Part shown: one piece after another, positions 49,049 to 59,048 of the stretch
Layout: each line of letters begins with the position of its first letter
Numbering within the stretch: position 1 is the first letter of the stretch
Assembly (NCBI RefSeq): GCF_900143265.1
Contig: NZ_FRDJ01000003.1
Coordinates: 62,001 to 126,000, forward strand
From: Fervidobacterium gondwanense DSM 13020
GTDB lineage: Bacteria > Thermotogota > Thermotogae > Thermotogales > Fervidobacteriaceae
Reading direction: 5' to 3'
DNA: 64,000 nt
Made by a program: the position numbers and the translations under genes
Notes under the pieces: model-generated
The model's input: only the letters and a program-made list of their open reading frames with translations
Database searches by the model: none
Told to the model about the DNA's origin: nothing

Positions 49049-51523
49049 GTGAAAAAGCGTATTTCTGTTCTCATGCTTATGATTATCCTGATTGCAACCA
49101 CGTCCTGTGTGCTATTTCAAGATAGGCAGAATCCTACCGTAAGTCTCTCAGTAAGTTACATTGTTGATATACCGAACGTCAAAGTTGCTGTAACTGTGCA
49201 GTTCTCAGACAACGATATTGTAGACAGGATAGAACTGTACGATGGTGCAAACCTTGTAGAATCAAGAACTGTCCGTAAAAAGTCTGGAACTGTGGTATTT
49301 TACCTTCCGGACGTTCCTGTACAGGAAGGAAATATTAAGAATTTTGAATTTACAGCCAAGGCTTATGATAAGTCTGGCAATGTCACTCAATCTGGCAAGG
49401 GCGAGTTAACTTTGGATTTTAACCAGCCAAAGGTGACCATTAAAAACGACTACGTGGGCAATTACGTCGAAGTAGAAGTACAAAAAGGTCCAAAACTCAA
49501 TAAAATAGAAGTTTTTTCAAACAACGAGAAAGTTGGGGAGAAAGGAACAGAAATATCTGAAGGAATAGAGAGAGTGCCGGTATCTATTACCGATGATAGC
49601 ACGGAGATTCTTGTGAAAGCTGTAAGTGAGTTCGGCATAGTCGGACAAACATCGAAGAATATCATCGTCGATAAAATTCCTCCACAAGCAATGATATTGA
49701 CAAATATAACTGGTCCGTACGTTTCAGGTACAGTAAATATCAATATCGAGGCAACTGACCAAGTTGGCATTAGCAAGGTTGAATATTATCTTGATTCAAC
49801 GAAGTTGGGTGAAAAGACTTCAGCGCCGTATTCATATTCGATTGACACGACAAGATATTCAGATGGAAGGTATACGTTTAAGGTGATAGCTTACGACTTA
49901 GCAGGAAACACAGCTGAAGCAAATATGCAGCTCGTGTTTGAGAATAACCAGCCAGGCGTGGAATTTATCTCACCGAAAGATGGAGCATATCTATCAGGAA
50001 ACGCAAACATCGAAGTTTCGGCAAGTGATGGAAACGGCATTCAGAAAGTTGAACTTTACCTTAATACAACAAAAATCAACGAAATGACAGCAAGTCCCTA
50101 CAGATACACACTTAACACTAAGAACTACCCAGATGGTCAGTACACACTAAGAGCAGTTGCTTACGATACTTTCGGCAAATCAAAGGAAAAGAGTATCCAG
50201 ATACGTATAGATAATACATTTCCAACGGTGAATATTACAAAACCAATGAATGGTGAAGTGGTCGTAGGCTTTGTGAATGTCGAAGTTAACGCGAGTGACA
50301 ACAACAAAGTGGACAAAGTTGAGCTCTATCTGGGTTTCATCAAGGTTGGAGAAAAGAAAGAGCATCCGTACACGTTTGTCGTTGATACAAGGTATTATTC
50401 AGGCTCTTACACGTTAAGAGCAATAGCGTACGATTTGGCAAATAATGAGGCTGAAAAGAGTATATCACTCAATATCAGAAGACCTGTAGAAGGGGATATA
50501 GTATGGAAATTCAAATCGAACGATAGTGTTGTAACGTGTCCCGCTATAGATTCTTACAGAAATACGATATATTTTGGCAGTGGTGACGGATATTTATACG
50601 CTGTAGGATTGAATAACGAATTCAAATGGAAGTTCAAAACGAACGCTAGGATTCAATCATCACCGGCGATAGATACTGATGGAACGATATACGTTGGTAG
50701 TGATGATGGATATCTTTATGCAATAAACCCCGATGGAACTCCAAAATGGAGTATCTCAACTGGGAATATAGTTAAAGTATCCCCTGCGATTGATTCTTCG
50801 CATGTGTATGTTGCAAACATCAGTGGGAAAGTGATGGCTATAGATAAATTTTCACCGTCGAGAATAAAATGGATTTTTTATGCCACGGGAAATATATATT
50901 CCTCCCCAGCTGTTGATTATTGGACTGTGTACATCGGTAGCGATGATGGGTACCTTTACGCAATTGACAAATTCTCGGGTTCTTTGAAGTGGAAATACAA
51001 GACAAATGGAGCTGTCCGTTCATCACCAGCGATTGGATACGACGGTACTGTGTACGTAGGTAGCGACGATGGTTGTTTATACGCAATAACGTCAGACGGG
51101 AGACTGAGATGGCAATTTCGGTCAGACGACTGGATAAGGTCGTCTCCGGTGATAGGTTCTGACGGCACAGTTTACATCGGAAGCGATGATGGATATCTAT
51201 ACGCCATTGGTAGAGATGGCGTTGTAAAGTGGGGATTTAAGACAAACAGCTATGTGAGATCAACGCCACTCTTAGCTTCTTGGAGTACGATATACGTTGC
51301 AAGCGATGATGGATATTTGTACGCTCTTGACGCGAATGGAAATAAGAAATGGAAATCATACATAGGTGGTAATCCTTCATCGCTGACCATTGATAACGAT
51401 GGGATAATATACGTGGGAACAAGTGATGGATATCTAAAAGGTGTCTACACGTTATCTTCTGGCTTAGCTTGGAGCGACTGGCCCAAATTCAAAAAGGATT
51501 TGAAAAACACAGGATATAAATAA
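49049..51523 (+). CDS. Surface lipoprotein with Ig-like repeats and PQQ-type beta-propeller
   Basis: An 824-residue exported protein. The signal peptide ends in a lipobox-like TTSC (Cys20). Residues about 25-480 hold bacterial Ig-like units; three share the pattern VELYL...IGE/NE...YPY..., then DGxYTLRAVAYD. Residues about 485-815 hold about eight beta-propeller blades with the repeat DGTIYVGSDDGYLYAI, as in PQQ/YncE-like domains. It ends WPKFKKDLKNTGYK, a common ending of such propellers. It probably sits on the outer surface and binds sugars or proteins. The GTG start at 49049 follows GGGGGTG. Confidence 0.85.
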   Translation: MKKRISVLMLMIILIATTSCVLFQDRQNPTVSLSVSYIVDIPNVKVAVTVQFSDNDIVDRIELYDGANLVESRTVRKKSGTVVFYLPDVPVQEGNIKNFEFTAKAYDKSGNVTQSGKGELTLDFNQPKVTIKNDYVGNYVEVEVQKGPKLNKIEVFSNNEKVGEKGTEISEGIERVPVSITDDSTEILVKAVSEFGIVGQTSKNIIVDKIPPQAMILTNITGPYVSGTVNINIEATDQVGISKVEYYLDSTKLGEKTSAPYSYSIDTTRYSDGRYTFKVIAYDLAGNTAEANMQLVFENNQPGVEFISPKDGAYLSGNANIEVSASDGNGIQKVELYLNTTKINEMTASPYRYTLNTKNYPDGQYTLRAVAYDTFGKSKEKSIQIRIDNTFPTVNITKPMNGEVVVGFVNVEVNASDNNKVDKVELYLGFIKVGEKKEHPYTFVVDTRYYSGSYTLRAIAYDLANNEAEKSISLNIRRPVEGDIVWKFKSNDSVVTCPAIDSYRNTIYFGSGDGYLYAVGLNNEFKWKFKTNARIQSSPAIDTDGTIYVGSDDGYLYAINPDGTPKWSISTGNIVKVSPAIDSSHVYVANISGKVMAIDKFSPSRIKWIFYATGNIYSSPAVDYWTVYIGSDDGYLYAIDKFSGSLKWKYKTNGAVRSSPAIGYDGTVYVGSDDGCLYAITSDGRLRWQFRSDDWIRSSPVIGSDGTVYIGSDDGYLYAIGRDGVVKWGFKTNSYVRSTPLLASWSTIYVASDDGYLYALDANGNKKWKSYIGGNPSSLTIDNDGIIYVGTSDGYLKGVYTLSSGLAWSDWPKFKKDLKNTGYK

Positions 51524-51525
51524 GA

Positions 51526-51558
51526 ACAAGCAGGCTTTTGTGCCTGCTTGTCTTTTTT
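51526..51558. terminator. Terminator shared by the lipoprotein gene and the convergent peroxiredoxin gene
   Basis: ACAAGCAGGC-TTTTGT-GCCTGCTTGT, a 10-bp stem followed by CTTTTTT; A-rich sequence on the other side may serve the minus strand. Confidence 0.9.
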
Positions 51559-51565
51559 AATTGTT

Positions 51566-52543
51566 TCAGATGATTTTGCAAACTTCTTCAATTGGTTTCC
51601 GCATCCTATCGCCCAATTCTACCGCTGTGTGCTTTTCATTTAGAATGTCTATATTCCCCCAGTAGCCAACGGCGATGAGTGTTATAACAATTCCATTAAT
51701 ACCAAATAGCTCCTTTACTTTAATTGGGTCGTATCCTGCAACAGGATGTGCGATAAGTCCCATCTGTGTTGCTTGAGTTAACAAGAACCCTACGGCCGTT
51801 CCCGTGTCAAACAACGAATAGTTCCTTCTATCGCTGAGCTGACAGCCGAGTTCGTCGTCAGTATATACTATTATCATGACTGGTGCGTGTTTCATCCAGT
51901 AATTTCCTTCAGAGAGCGCAGTATGTAGCTTTTCGAGGTTCTCCTGACTCTTTACGACGATAAATCTCCATGGTTGCTTATTCATGCAAGATGGTGCGAG
52001 GTGTGCAGCTCTAATCAATTTTTCAATCTTTTCGTCATCTACAGGGTCGGGTCTTACACCTCTAAGTGCCCTGCGTAGCAATATACTATCGTTAATTTCA
52101 TTATCTTCTTGTATAATTTTCCTGTATTCCTCGAGTACCTCCTCCGCATGCCCATTCACACTAACTTTCAGCCATTCTTTTCTTATCCTGCCCCATGGAT
52201 CGACTATGAACGTTGAGCGAATCAATTTTCCGTCTTTCGCCGCACCGAATTGTTCAGCCACAGTTTTTTCAGGATCAGAAAGTAGCTTAACTTTTAATCC
52301 CTTCTTTGATTTAAAACTCGATATTGCGTTGCAACTGTCAGGTGATATACCAACCACGTTTCCGTTGAATTCATCTATTAGTTTTGTGAAGTCCAAACCT
52401 TCCATAGTACAACCCGGCGTGTTCGCTTTTGGGTAGAAATAGACAACTGAGTACTTGCCAAGCAAGTTCTTCCACGAAAAATCGTTTCCGTCCTCATCTT
52501 TGAGTGTAAATTGAGGGATTAATCTGTACCTCGACTCTATCAT
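51566..52543 (-). CDS. Peroxiredoxin (Bcp)-nitroreductase fusion protein
   Basis: A 325-residue fusion. Residues about 1-150 are an AhpC/Bcp peroxiredoxin with the peroxidatic Cys in [11 protein letters not shown]. Residues about 155-325 are an FMN nitroreductase ([11 protein letters not shown], then [14 protein letters not shown], and VAVGYWG). The fusion is known from Thermotoga (the BCP-NTR protein). It may couple flavin-based NAD(P)H oxidation to peroxide removal. It overlaps the oxidoreductase beta subunit gene by 4 bases and closes that operon, so it may protect the oxygen-sensitive enzymes. Confidence 0.9.
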   Translation of the reverse strand: MIESRYRLIPQFTLKDEDGNDFSWKNLLGKYSVVYFYPKANTPGCTMEGLDFTKLIDEFNGNVVGISPDSCNAISSFKSKKGLKVKLLSDPEKTVAEQFGAAKDGKLIRSTFIVDPWGRIRKEWLKVSVNGHAEEVLEEYRKIIQEDNEINDSILLRRALRGVRPDPVDDEKIEKLIRAAHLAPSCMNKQPWRFIVVKSQENLEKLHTALSEGNYWMKHAPVMIIVYTDDELGCQLSDRRNYSLFDTGTAVGFLLTQATQMGLIAHPVAGYDPIKVKELFGINGIVITLIAVGYWGNIDILNEKHTAVELGDRMRKPIEEVCKII

Positions 52544-53370
52544 ACCTCTAACCCCCTCAATGCAACTGGTGTCTTATCATTTTTGTAGGGCGCGAGCTGT
52601 TCTTCAAAGACTGGTTTGTTTGGATTCTTGTATATGACTCCAAGAGCGAGCTTTGAGGTATCCGTTGCTATTCTAAAAGCGTGTTCCCTATCGGTTGGGT
52701 CATAACTGTCAGGCAGCAAGTATGTGTTCTCTCTGTACCACTGATATGTGTTGACTTTGTTGAACGTGACACAGGGCTGGAGTATGTCTATAAGGGCATA
52801 GCCTTTGTGCTTTATAGCCATTTTGATGAGCTCAACGGTAAGCTGGAAATTTCCAGAAAAACTCCTTGCAACGAAAGAAGCATCCAACGCGACAGCTACA
52901 GCGATTGGATTAAATGGGTCTACGTAAACTCCGTCGAATTGCAGTGTAGTCACTTGTCCACGGGCTGTTGTCGGTGACGCTTGCCCTTTTGTCAAACCAT
53001 ATATCTGGTTGTCGTGAACTATATTCGTTATGTCAGGGTTCTTTCGTATCGTATGAATAAAATGGTTTCCTCCTTCTCCGTATGTACATCCATCACCACT
53101 TTCGGCGATGACTACAAGATTAGGGTTGACCATCTTAATCGCAACTGCGGCAGGTAAAGACCTACCATGCAGTCCATTGAACATGTTCGCCTTTACATAC
53201 TGCGGCATCTTCGCAGCTTGGCCAATTCCAGAGACCAGTACAACTTGAGTTGGGTCAAGTTCCAGCTGTGCCAGGGCAGTTTTCAATTCGTTTATAATAC
53301 CAAAATTTCCACAACCTGGACACCAGGCTATATCAGCATCTGGAATATCGTATATCTTTGGTTCGAACAT
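52540..53370 (-). CDS. 2-oxoacid:ferredoxin oxidoreductase, beta subunit (KorB-like)
   Basis: The thiamine-pyrophosphate subunit, 276 residues. CPGCGNFG lies near the N-terminus, and the TPP motif starts [11 protein letters not shown] and ends near [10 protein letters not shown]. With the alpha-gamma subunit next to it, it oxidises a 2-oxoacid to acyl-CoA and reduces ferredoxin. The usual C-terminal length matches 2-oxoglutarate-type enzymes, but substrate range cannot be read. The ATG at 53370 follows AAGGAGG. Confidence 0.9.
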   Translation of the reverse strand: MFEPKIYDIPDADIAWCPGCGNFGIINELKTALAQLELDPTQVVLVSGIGQAAKMPQYVKANMFNGLHGRSLPAAVAIKMVNPNLVVIAESGDGCTYGEGGNHFIHTIRKNPDITNIVHDNQIYGLTKGQASPTTARGQVTTLQFDGVYVDPFNPIAVAVALDASFVARSFSGNFQLTVELIKMAIKHKGYALIDILQPCVTFNKVNTYQWYRENTYLLPDSYDPTDREHAFRIATDTSKLALGVIYKNPNKPVFEEQLAPYKNDKTPVALRGLEV

Positions 53371-53371
53371 A

Positions 53372-55051
53372 TTACTCAACCTCCTTGGAGAGTGTTTCAA
53401 CAAGTTCTTCTACAGAAAATGCAAATCCATCGTATTTCAGTATCCTGTTACTCGTGTCTATTCCAAAAGTGAGTTTAACCAAGTCTGCAAACTGACCAGT
53501 CGCATTCTGCTCAACGAATATTACTTTCTTGGCTTTTCTCAAATACTCTTCTGCGATTCTTGGTACAGGATAGACTTGTGAAAAATGTAAGAGTGCAACT
53601 TTTTCATTTCCCATCTTTTCGAGCGCTTCGCGAATTATCAACTGAGTTGAGCCCCATGCGACGATAAGGTAATCATAATTCTCATTTCCGAACAACTTCG
53701 GTGGTACGGCATCTTCCAACAACTTTTTGCCTTTCTTCAACCTCTTCTCAACCATTGTTTTTCTGACCTTAGCGCTCTCGGTTATGTGTCCGTATTCATC
53801 GTGTTCATCGCTGTCGACCCTTACTAATCCTTTACCGTAACCCGGAATACTTCTTGGAGAGATTCCATCTTCGGTTAGAAGGTAGCGTTTGTAATTCTCA
53901 TCACTCTTCACTACGTAGCGTTCTATCTTTACTTCTGGCATTTCCTCCACATTGTAGAACGAATCGAGGAAGTATTCATCGGTGAGAATAAAGACTGGAA
54001 CTTGATATTTATCCGCGATATTGAACGCTTTTGCACTAAGTTCATATGCTTCGCACAAGTTGCCAGGAGCGTAGATGACTCTTGGAAAGTCTCCATGCCC
54101 TGAGTAAAGCACCAGATTCAAATCTCCCTGTTCAGTCCTTGTCGGTAATCCAGTAGCTGGACCAGGTCTCTGACCAAGATGGACAACGATAGGAGTCTCT
54201 ATCATTCCTGATAAACTTATCGCTTCTGTCATAAGTGCGAAACCACCGCCAGATGTTGAGACCATAGCTCTTGCACCTGCATACCAAGCTGCGATAGCCA
54301 TGTTTGCCGCAGCAATTTCGTCTTCAGCTTGGTCAACCAATATACCGTACTGGTTTGACAATCTTGAAAGTTCGGTGAATACCGTAGTGGCAGGCGACAT
54401 CGGGTATGAAGAGATGAAGTTACAACCACCTGCGATGGCACCCTTAGCCACTGCTTCTGAACCGTTCAAGAGATACTGTTTCTTAACCTTTTCGTTTGGC
54501 GTTATCTCGAATTTCAAACCAAGTGACTTACCAATTTCGTAACCTTTAAGCGCTGCGTTGACATTACCTTTCACAACTTCTTCATTTTTCTTTGAGAAAT
54601 AGGCGCTGATATTCTTCACCAAAGCATCCTCGCTGGCGTTAATTATCCCTGCCAAGACGCCGATGGCGACAGAATTCTCGTAAATCTTATTCCCAAAACT
54701 CTCAGCTATCTCTTCGAACATGAGCGGTATCGAGTTCTTCTCTTTTTCCACATATCGCCCCTCTCCGATGATAATCGTCTCTTCTGTAATCCTTTCTCTC
54801 AGTCTTTCAATTGCATTATCGTTAAGTGGAACAAGTACGTCGATTCTGTTCACAAAAGCCTTTACAGGTTGTGATGCTATCCGGATTTCAGTTGAGTTGT
54901 TTCCGCCTCTTACTCTCGACATGTACTCTTTTGTAGCGAATACATGAAAGCCAGAGTCTTTAGCAACTCGTGTCAATATGTGCTCGACAGCTTGAATTCC
55001 CTGACCAGCCGCACCGCTCAGTACGATTGATATCTCATTTCTCTTTTCCAT
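53372..55051 (-). CDS. 2-oxoacid:ferredoxin oxidoreductase, fused gamma-alpha subunit (KorA-like)
   Basis: A 559-residue chain. Residues about 1-180 are the gamma domain ([16 protein letters not shown]) and the rest the alpha domain ([35 protein letters not shown]). It partners the beta subunit that starts one base after its stop. There is no ferredoxin domain in either chain. It starts 2 bases after iorB. Confidence 0.92.
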   Translation of the reverse strand: MEKRNEISIVLSGAAGQGIQAVEHILTRVAKDSGFHVFATKEYMSRVRGGNNSTEIRIASQPVKAFVNRIDVLVPLNDNAIERLRERITEETIIIGEGRYVEKEKNSIPLMFEEIAESFGNKIYENSVAIGVLAGIINASEDALVKNISAYFSKKNEEVVKGNVNAALKGYEIGKSLGLKFEITPNEKVKKQYLLNGSEAVAKGAIAGGCNFISSYPMSPATTVFTELSRLSNQYGILVDQAEDEIAAANMAIAAWYAGARAMVSTSGGGFALMTEAISLSGMIETPIVVHLGQRPGPATGLPTRTEQGDLNLVLYSGHGDFPRVIYAPGNLCEAYELSAKAFNIADKYQVPVFILTDEYFLDSFYNVEEMPEVKIERYVVKSDENYKRYLLTEDGISPRSIPGYGKGLVRVDSDEHDEYGHITESAKVRKTMVEKRLKKGKKLLEDAVPPKLFGNENYDYLIVAWGSTQLIIREALEKMGNEKVALLHFSQVYPVPRIAEEYLRKAKKVIFVEQNATGQFADLVKLTFGIDTSNRILKYDGFAFSVEELVETLSKEVE

Positions 55052-55053
55052 AC

Positions 55054-55626
55054 TTACATCGCCTCCAATATACTTTCAAAGACTTTCTTGTTTGATTCAA
55101 AAACTTTTTCATTCATCAGATCCTCCATAGCTTTTAAATAGTGTTCGGTTTTGACATTCGGTATCAAATTATTCTTAGCTACGACTGCCAGTAATGATAT
55201 GTTTTGCATCCGTACATCCGGCAAATTGTACTTAGCTCTGAAGAGTTTAATATTCCGTTCTCTTGCGACGATTTCTAATTCTTCATTTTTCAATTCTCCT
55301 TCTCTTCCCAGTCTGACAGGTAATGGTTGCCACGATGTATCATAATAGACCAACGTACCACCGTCTTTTAGGTAATTCATAGCTCTACCTGCCTCATGCC
55401 TTTCAAGTGCTAAGACTAAATCAACATCACCTGACATCGTCAGTGGAGAATTAACGTCTCCGATTCCTATATGCGAAGACACGACACCACCTCTCTGAGC
55501 AAGTCCGTGTGTGTCAACCCCTATGCAATTTTGCCCGCTGTAATCTATTGCACGTATGAGCACTTCGCTGAGAAGTCCTATTCCCTGCCCGCCGACACCG
55601 ATGAGATAAATATCGAATTTTCTCAT
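55054..55626 (-). CDS. iorB: Indolepyruvate ferredoxin oxidoreductase, beta subunit
   Basis: A 190-residue protein of the 2-oxoacid oxidoreductase gamma type, with GVGGQGIGLLSEVL at the start and THGLAQRGGVVSSHIGIG. It pairs with IorA, overlapping it by 4 bases. Confidence 0.92.
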   Translation of the reverse strand: MRKFDIYLIGVGGQGIGLLSEVLIRAIDYSGQNCIGVDTHGLAQRGGVVSSHIGIGDVNSPLTMSGDVDLVLALERHEAGRAMNYLKDGGTLVYYDTSWQPLPVRLGREGELKNEELEIVARERNIKLFRAKYNLPDVRMQNISLLAVVAKNNLIPNVKTEHYLKAMEDLMNEKVFESNKKVFESILEAM

Positions 55627-57476
55627 TTTGTATCACCACCAACTTCAAATTTCTCGAGTTCAAGCGCACCAGAAGGACAGACTGGAATACACGAACCATC
55701 ACCAATACACAAGTCTTCGTGTACGAAAATACTCCCGTCATCTGCAATTTGGAACGATGGACATGCGAATTTGGAGATACAAACTCTTGCAAGAGTACAA
55801 GCATTTGTAACCTTCATTTGCGGTACCTTGACAATACCCTTCCGTCTTCTTTCCCTTGTGAATTTCAACATACACGGGTGCTTTGCTATGACGACGTTGA
55901 ACTCCGGCGTTGATAGCGCTGTCTTCAAAATCTCTTCAAGTTTGTCTTGTTGGTAAGTATCAACTTCCCATATGTGTTTTACACCAATTGCTTCTAAGAT
56001 GTTCCTAATTTTCATTGCCTTTCCTGGATGGTCTTGGTGACCGGTCATGGCTGTTGTACCGTTTTCCATAACAACGAGTGTAAAGTTATGCTTATTGAAT
56101 ACAGCATTTATGATTCCAGGAATTCCTGCATGGAAGAATGTGGAATCGCCAAGGAAAGCCACGATTTTTCTCTCAGTGTTGAACAAACTCAAACCCGAAG
56201 CAGTACCAGTTGAGTGCCCCATCGAAAGTAGCACTTGTCCGACGTTGTATGGTTCTAAGAATCCCAACGTGTGACAACCGATATCTGCAACCGACATGTC
56301 ATGCTCGCGGAGGATTTTAGAAAGCACGTAAAAGACAGGTCTATGACCACAACCTGGACAGAGTTGTGGTGGTCTTGAAATAGCACGGACTTTGTGTTCA
56401 GGAGATTTTATCTCTCTCACCAGCTCAGGCATGAATTTGCGCATTACGTTTGCTACCTTTTCCGGTGTGTATTCGCCAATCAAATCTTCCATATCCTGTT
56501 TTCCGACAATCTTCACGTTTATACCTTCCTCAAATGCGATTGCCTTAACTTTTTCCTCGATGAAATCATCGAGCTCTTCAAGTATTTTGATCACCTTATG
56601 TGACCTAAGAAACTTTACGATTGCCTTTCGTGGGAATGGATATACCATTCCGAGCCTCAATATGTCAACTTTGTTTTTATTATCACCGAGTACATCGAGC
56701 AGTGAAAGGTAAGGTAACCCTGCGGTTATAATTCCAATCTCGCTACCGTTGTTTAAAATGTACGCGTACTTTTCGGAAACTTCTTCCCACTTCCTCAATT
56801 TTTCCAGTGCACGCCTCTTCATAACTGGTACGTTTTGCCCTATTGGGATGTACGGTCCAAGATTTTTGGGGTCAAACCTATGAGGTGTTAATTCGGTTTG
56901 TTTGTAAATTCCAAATTTGACTTTTTGCTTGAAATGGGCTGTGTGGGTTGTAAGGCGGAGGATTACAGGAGACTTGAATTCTCTTGCGTATTTAACCGCT
57001 TCGATGAACATGCTATAAACTTCTTGAGCGTCTTTTGGTTCAAACAAAGGTGTATATGAAAGTCTTGCGTAATGTCTGTTATCTTGCTCGTTTTGAGAAC
57101 TATTCGCACCCGGGTCATCGCCTATAACCACAACCATACCGCCAGGTATCTCCATCATGCTTAGCTGCACAAACGAATCAGCTACAACATTCATACCTAC
57201 GCTTTTGAAAAAGACACACGATGTGTATCCATTCACCGCCGCACCGAAGGCGACCTCAAGGGCTACCTTTTCATTCGTGGAAAATTCGAAATAAAGCGGG
57301 GACTTTTCTTTTGGAAGTAGATTAATCGTTTCGGCTATCTCAGGTGTTGGCGAACCAGGGTACGATGTAACTACTCTAACGCCACTTTCAATCATTGCTC
57401 GCACTATCGCTGTGTTGCCAATAACAATCTCTGAAAAAGGCTCTTCTTGGAGTAATAATTGACCCAAGTTTTTCAT
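55623..57476 (-). CDS. iorA: Indolepyruvate ferredoxin oxidoreductase, alpha subunit
   Basis: A 617-residue TPP enzyme that oxidises arylpyruvates from aromatic amino acids to aryl-acyl-CoA with ferredoxin reduction. It has the alpha domain (TSYPGSPTPE), the TPP domain (CPGCGHRP, then GDSTFFHAG) and a C-terminal Fe-S part with CIGDGSCIPVC. The second Fe-S motif upstream (CTLARVC, CPSF) is irregular. The ATG at 57476 follows AGGGGTGG; a GTG at 57497 lies upstream. First gene of the iorA-iorB-korA-korB-bcp operon. Confidence 0.92.
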   Translation of the reverse strand: MKNLGQLLLQEEPFSEIVIGNTAIVRAMIESGVRVVTSYPGSPTPEIAETINLLPKEKSPLYFEFSTNEKVALEVAFGAAVNGYTSCVFFKSVGMNVVADSFVQLSMMEIPGGMVVVIGDDPGANSSQNEQDNRHYARLSYTPLFEPKDAQEVYSMFIEAVKYAREFKSPVILRLTTHTAHFKQKVKFGIYKQTELTPHRFDPKNLGPYIPIGQNVPVMKRRALEKLRKWEEVSEKYAYILNNGSEIGIITAGLPYLSLLDVLGDNKNKVDILRLGMVYPFPRKAIVKFLRSHKVIKILEELDDFIEEKVKAIAFEEGINVKIVGKQDMEDLIGEYTPEKVANVMRKFMPELVREIKSPEHKVRAISRPPQLCPGCGHRPVFYVLSKILREHDMSVADIGCHTLGFLEPYNVGQVLLSMGHSTGTASGLSLFNTERKIVAFLGDSTFFHAGIPGIINAVFNKHNFTLVVMENGTTAMTGHQDHPGKAMKIRNILEAIGVKHIWEVDTYQQDKLEEILKTALSTPEFNVVIAKHPCMLKFTRERRRKGIVKVPQMKVTNACTLARVCISKFACPSFQIADDGSIFVHEDLCIGDGSCIPVCPSGALELEKFEVGGDTK

Positions 57477-57542
57477 ACAACCACCCCTTATCTTCACTTT
57501 CTGATAGAAAGAGTCCGAATATAACTAAATTAGGTGTAACTT

Positions 57543-57572
57543 ATTATATCATAAAAAGATAGACTTTGTCTA
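57543..57572 (-). promoter_or_regulatory. Promoter of the ior-kor operon
   Basis: On the minus strand TAGACA (57572-57567) and TATAAT (57548-57543) are 18 bases apart, about 67 bases before iorA. The adjoining 57573-57695 is AT-rich with no other feature seen. Confidence 0.7.
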
Positions 57573-57695
57573 CATATAAATTTTATATCGTTTTTTGAGA
57601 AATAGTGAATATAGTATACAGAAGATTTAAGATGAAATTTAAAAAAACAGTTATTTAAATCTTTATAATTTTCAAAATTCGACTATTAGCAAGTA

Positions 57696-57724
57696 TTGAA
57701 AGTTTCATCAAGTCACCATATGAT
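57696..57724 (+). promoter_or_regulatory. Promoter of the riboswitch-SucCD operon
   Basis: TTGAAA (57696-57701) and TATGAT (57719-57724) are 17 bases apart, starting transcription about 30 bases before the riboswitch helix P1. Confidence 0.6.
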
Positions 57725-57761
57725 ATTAGTGAAAAATCATACTGAATCTAAATATCCCCTA

Positions 57762-57926
57762 CCTTAGAGGTGCGAAAGCTTAAAAGGGAACACCGGTGCG
57801 AATCCGGGACGGTCGGGCCACCGTGAGTGGGGACGAAACCTGCACAATGCCACTGGCTAATTCTCAAAAGGCTGGGAAGGCGCAGGGAGTAGGATGATCC
57901 GCAAGTCGGGAGACCTGCCTTTAAGG
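57762..57926 (+). promoter_or_regulatory. Cobalamin riboswitch
   Basis: The aptamer shows the family core: GGGAACACCGGTGCGAATCC, then GCCACTGG, GGGAAGGCGC, a GATGATCCGCAAGTC segment and GGAGACCTGCC. The closing helix P1 is CCTTAGAGG/CCTTTAAGG, nine pairs. It is followed directly by a terminator, so B12 binding should stop transcription. Confidence 0.93.
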
Positions 57927-57934
57927 GATGGGCG

Positions 57935-57970
57935 CCCCAAAAACCACAGATTTTTGGGGTATTTTTCTTT
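57935..57970 (+). terminator. Terminator of the cobalamin riboswitch
   Basis: CCCCAAAAA-CCACAGA-TTTTTGGGG followed by TATTTTTCTTT; it lies just before the ribosome site of the SucC-like gene. Confidence 0.88.
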
Positions 57971-57995
57971 GAAAATTTTAAGGGGAGGCGAGAGT

Positions 57996-59048
57996 ATGAA
58001 AGTGCAAGAGTACGTTGCGAAGGACATTTTGAGAGCCGAAGGAGTGAGAGTTCCGAAAAGTATTCTGATTCTTAGAAATTCAGACTTACAAGACTATGTA
58101 GAAGCACTAAAAAAATTAGGATTTCCTCAGGTGGCTAAAGCTCAAGTTCTTGTAGGCGGAAGGATGAAGGCTGGAGGAGTGCTTGTTTCAAAAACCATTG
58201 AACAGGCAATAAGTAATGTGAGTAAGATTATGGACAGCGAAATAAAAGGTGAAATTCCGGAAGGGGTTCTCGTTGAAGAATTTGTTCCACACGAAAGTGA
58301 ACACTATATTTCGATAACGATAGATAGAAGTCTAAGAGACATCGTTTTTGTATATTCGAGTCATGGAGGAATAGATATCGAAGAGTTTACGAAGACTCAT
58401 CCAGAAGAAGTTGTAAAAACAAACAGAGTAAACGATTTACCACTTGAAGTAAGAGCTTTTGCAAGAAGACTTTATGACATATTCGTTAAGTACGACCTGA
58501 CACTGCTTGAAATAAATCCGTTCGTTGAATCTAATGGTTATTACTACGCACTTGATGCTGTTTTCCACGTGGACGACAGCGCGCTCTACCGTCAGTGGTG
58601 GGCGGGAGAGTCTTCCGTGGAAGATTCTTTCGTGGTACTCGGCGGTGACGTTGGTGTCATCGGTTGTGGAGCAGGTATCGTCATGGCCACAATAGATGCA
58701 CTCACTGAACACGGGTTCAAGCCAGCGAATTTCTGCGATATCGGCGGTGGTGCAACGGCTGATACACTTTACAGTGCGTTGACAAAGGTGCAAAAGATAA
58801 CAAACAAGGCTGTACTGAACATATTCGGTGGAATAACCGACTGTCTTGAAATTGCAAAAGGAGTTACCGAATTCAAAAGTAAAAATCCGAGTTTTGAGAT
58901 ATACATAAGACTTTCGGGAAACAACGAAGTAATAGCTAAAAAGTTGTTAGAAGAGAGTGGAATCGTATCAACCAATGACATGAAGGAACTTATTGAATCT
59001 GTAGATAGGAGAGTTAAAGGAGTGAGAAGAGATGTTGTTCGCGAATGA
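57996..59048 (+). CDS. SucC-like acyl-CoA synthetase beta subunit (ADP-forming)
   Basis: A 350-residue ATP-grasp subunit of the succinyl-CoA synthetase family. Typical are the N-terminal MKVQEYVAKDILRAEGVRVP, VAKAQVLVGGRMKAGGV, LLEINPFV, and the CoA-ligase segment DIGGGAT with GGITDCLEIAKG. It is shorter than E. coli SucC (388). Because the neighbouring operon makes acyl-CoA from 2-oxoacids, it may be a general ADP-forming acyl-CoA synthetase that recovers ATP; the substrate is not proven. The ATG at 57996 after AGGGGAGGCG is the start; the frame open from 57894 lies in the riboswitch. Confidence 0.85.
   Translation: MKVQEYVAKDILRAEGVRVPKSILILRNSDLQDYVEALKKLGFPQVAKAQVLVGGRMKAGGVLVSKTIEQAISNVSKIMDSEIKGEIPEGVLVEEFVPHESEHYISITIDRSLRDIVFVYSSHGGIDIEEFTKTHPEEVVKTNRVNDLPLEVRAFARRLYDIFVKYDLTLLEINPFVESNGYYYALDAVFHVDDSALYRQWWAGESSVEDSFVVLGGDVGVIGCGAGIVMATIDALTEHGFKPANFCDIGGGATADTLYSALTKVQKITNKAVLNIFGGITDCLEIAKGVTEFKSKNPSFEIYIRLSGNNEVIAKKLLEESGIVSTNDMKELIESVDRRVKGVRRDVVRE

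Noticed and set aside
49700-51450. Direct DNA repeats as CRISPR or satellite
   Set aside because: The periodicity comes from protein repeats (Ig-like units and propeller blades) in an intact reading frame.
57894-57995. Extension of the SucC-like frame to 57894
   Set aside because: These bases are the 3' part of the cobalamin riboswitch and its terminator; the real start has AGGGGAGGCG before it.
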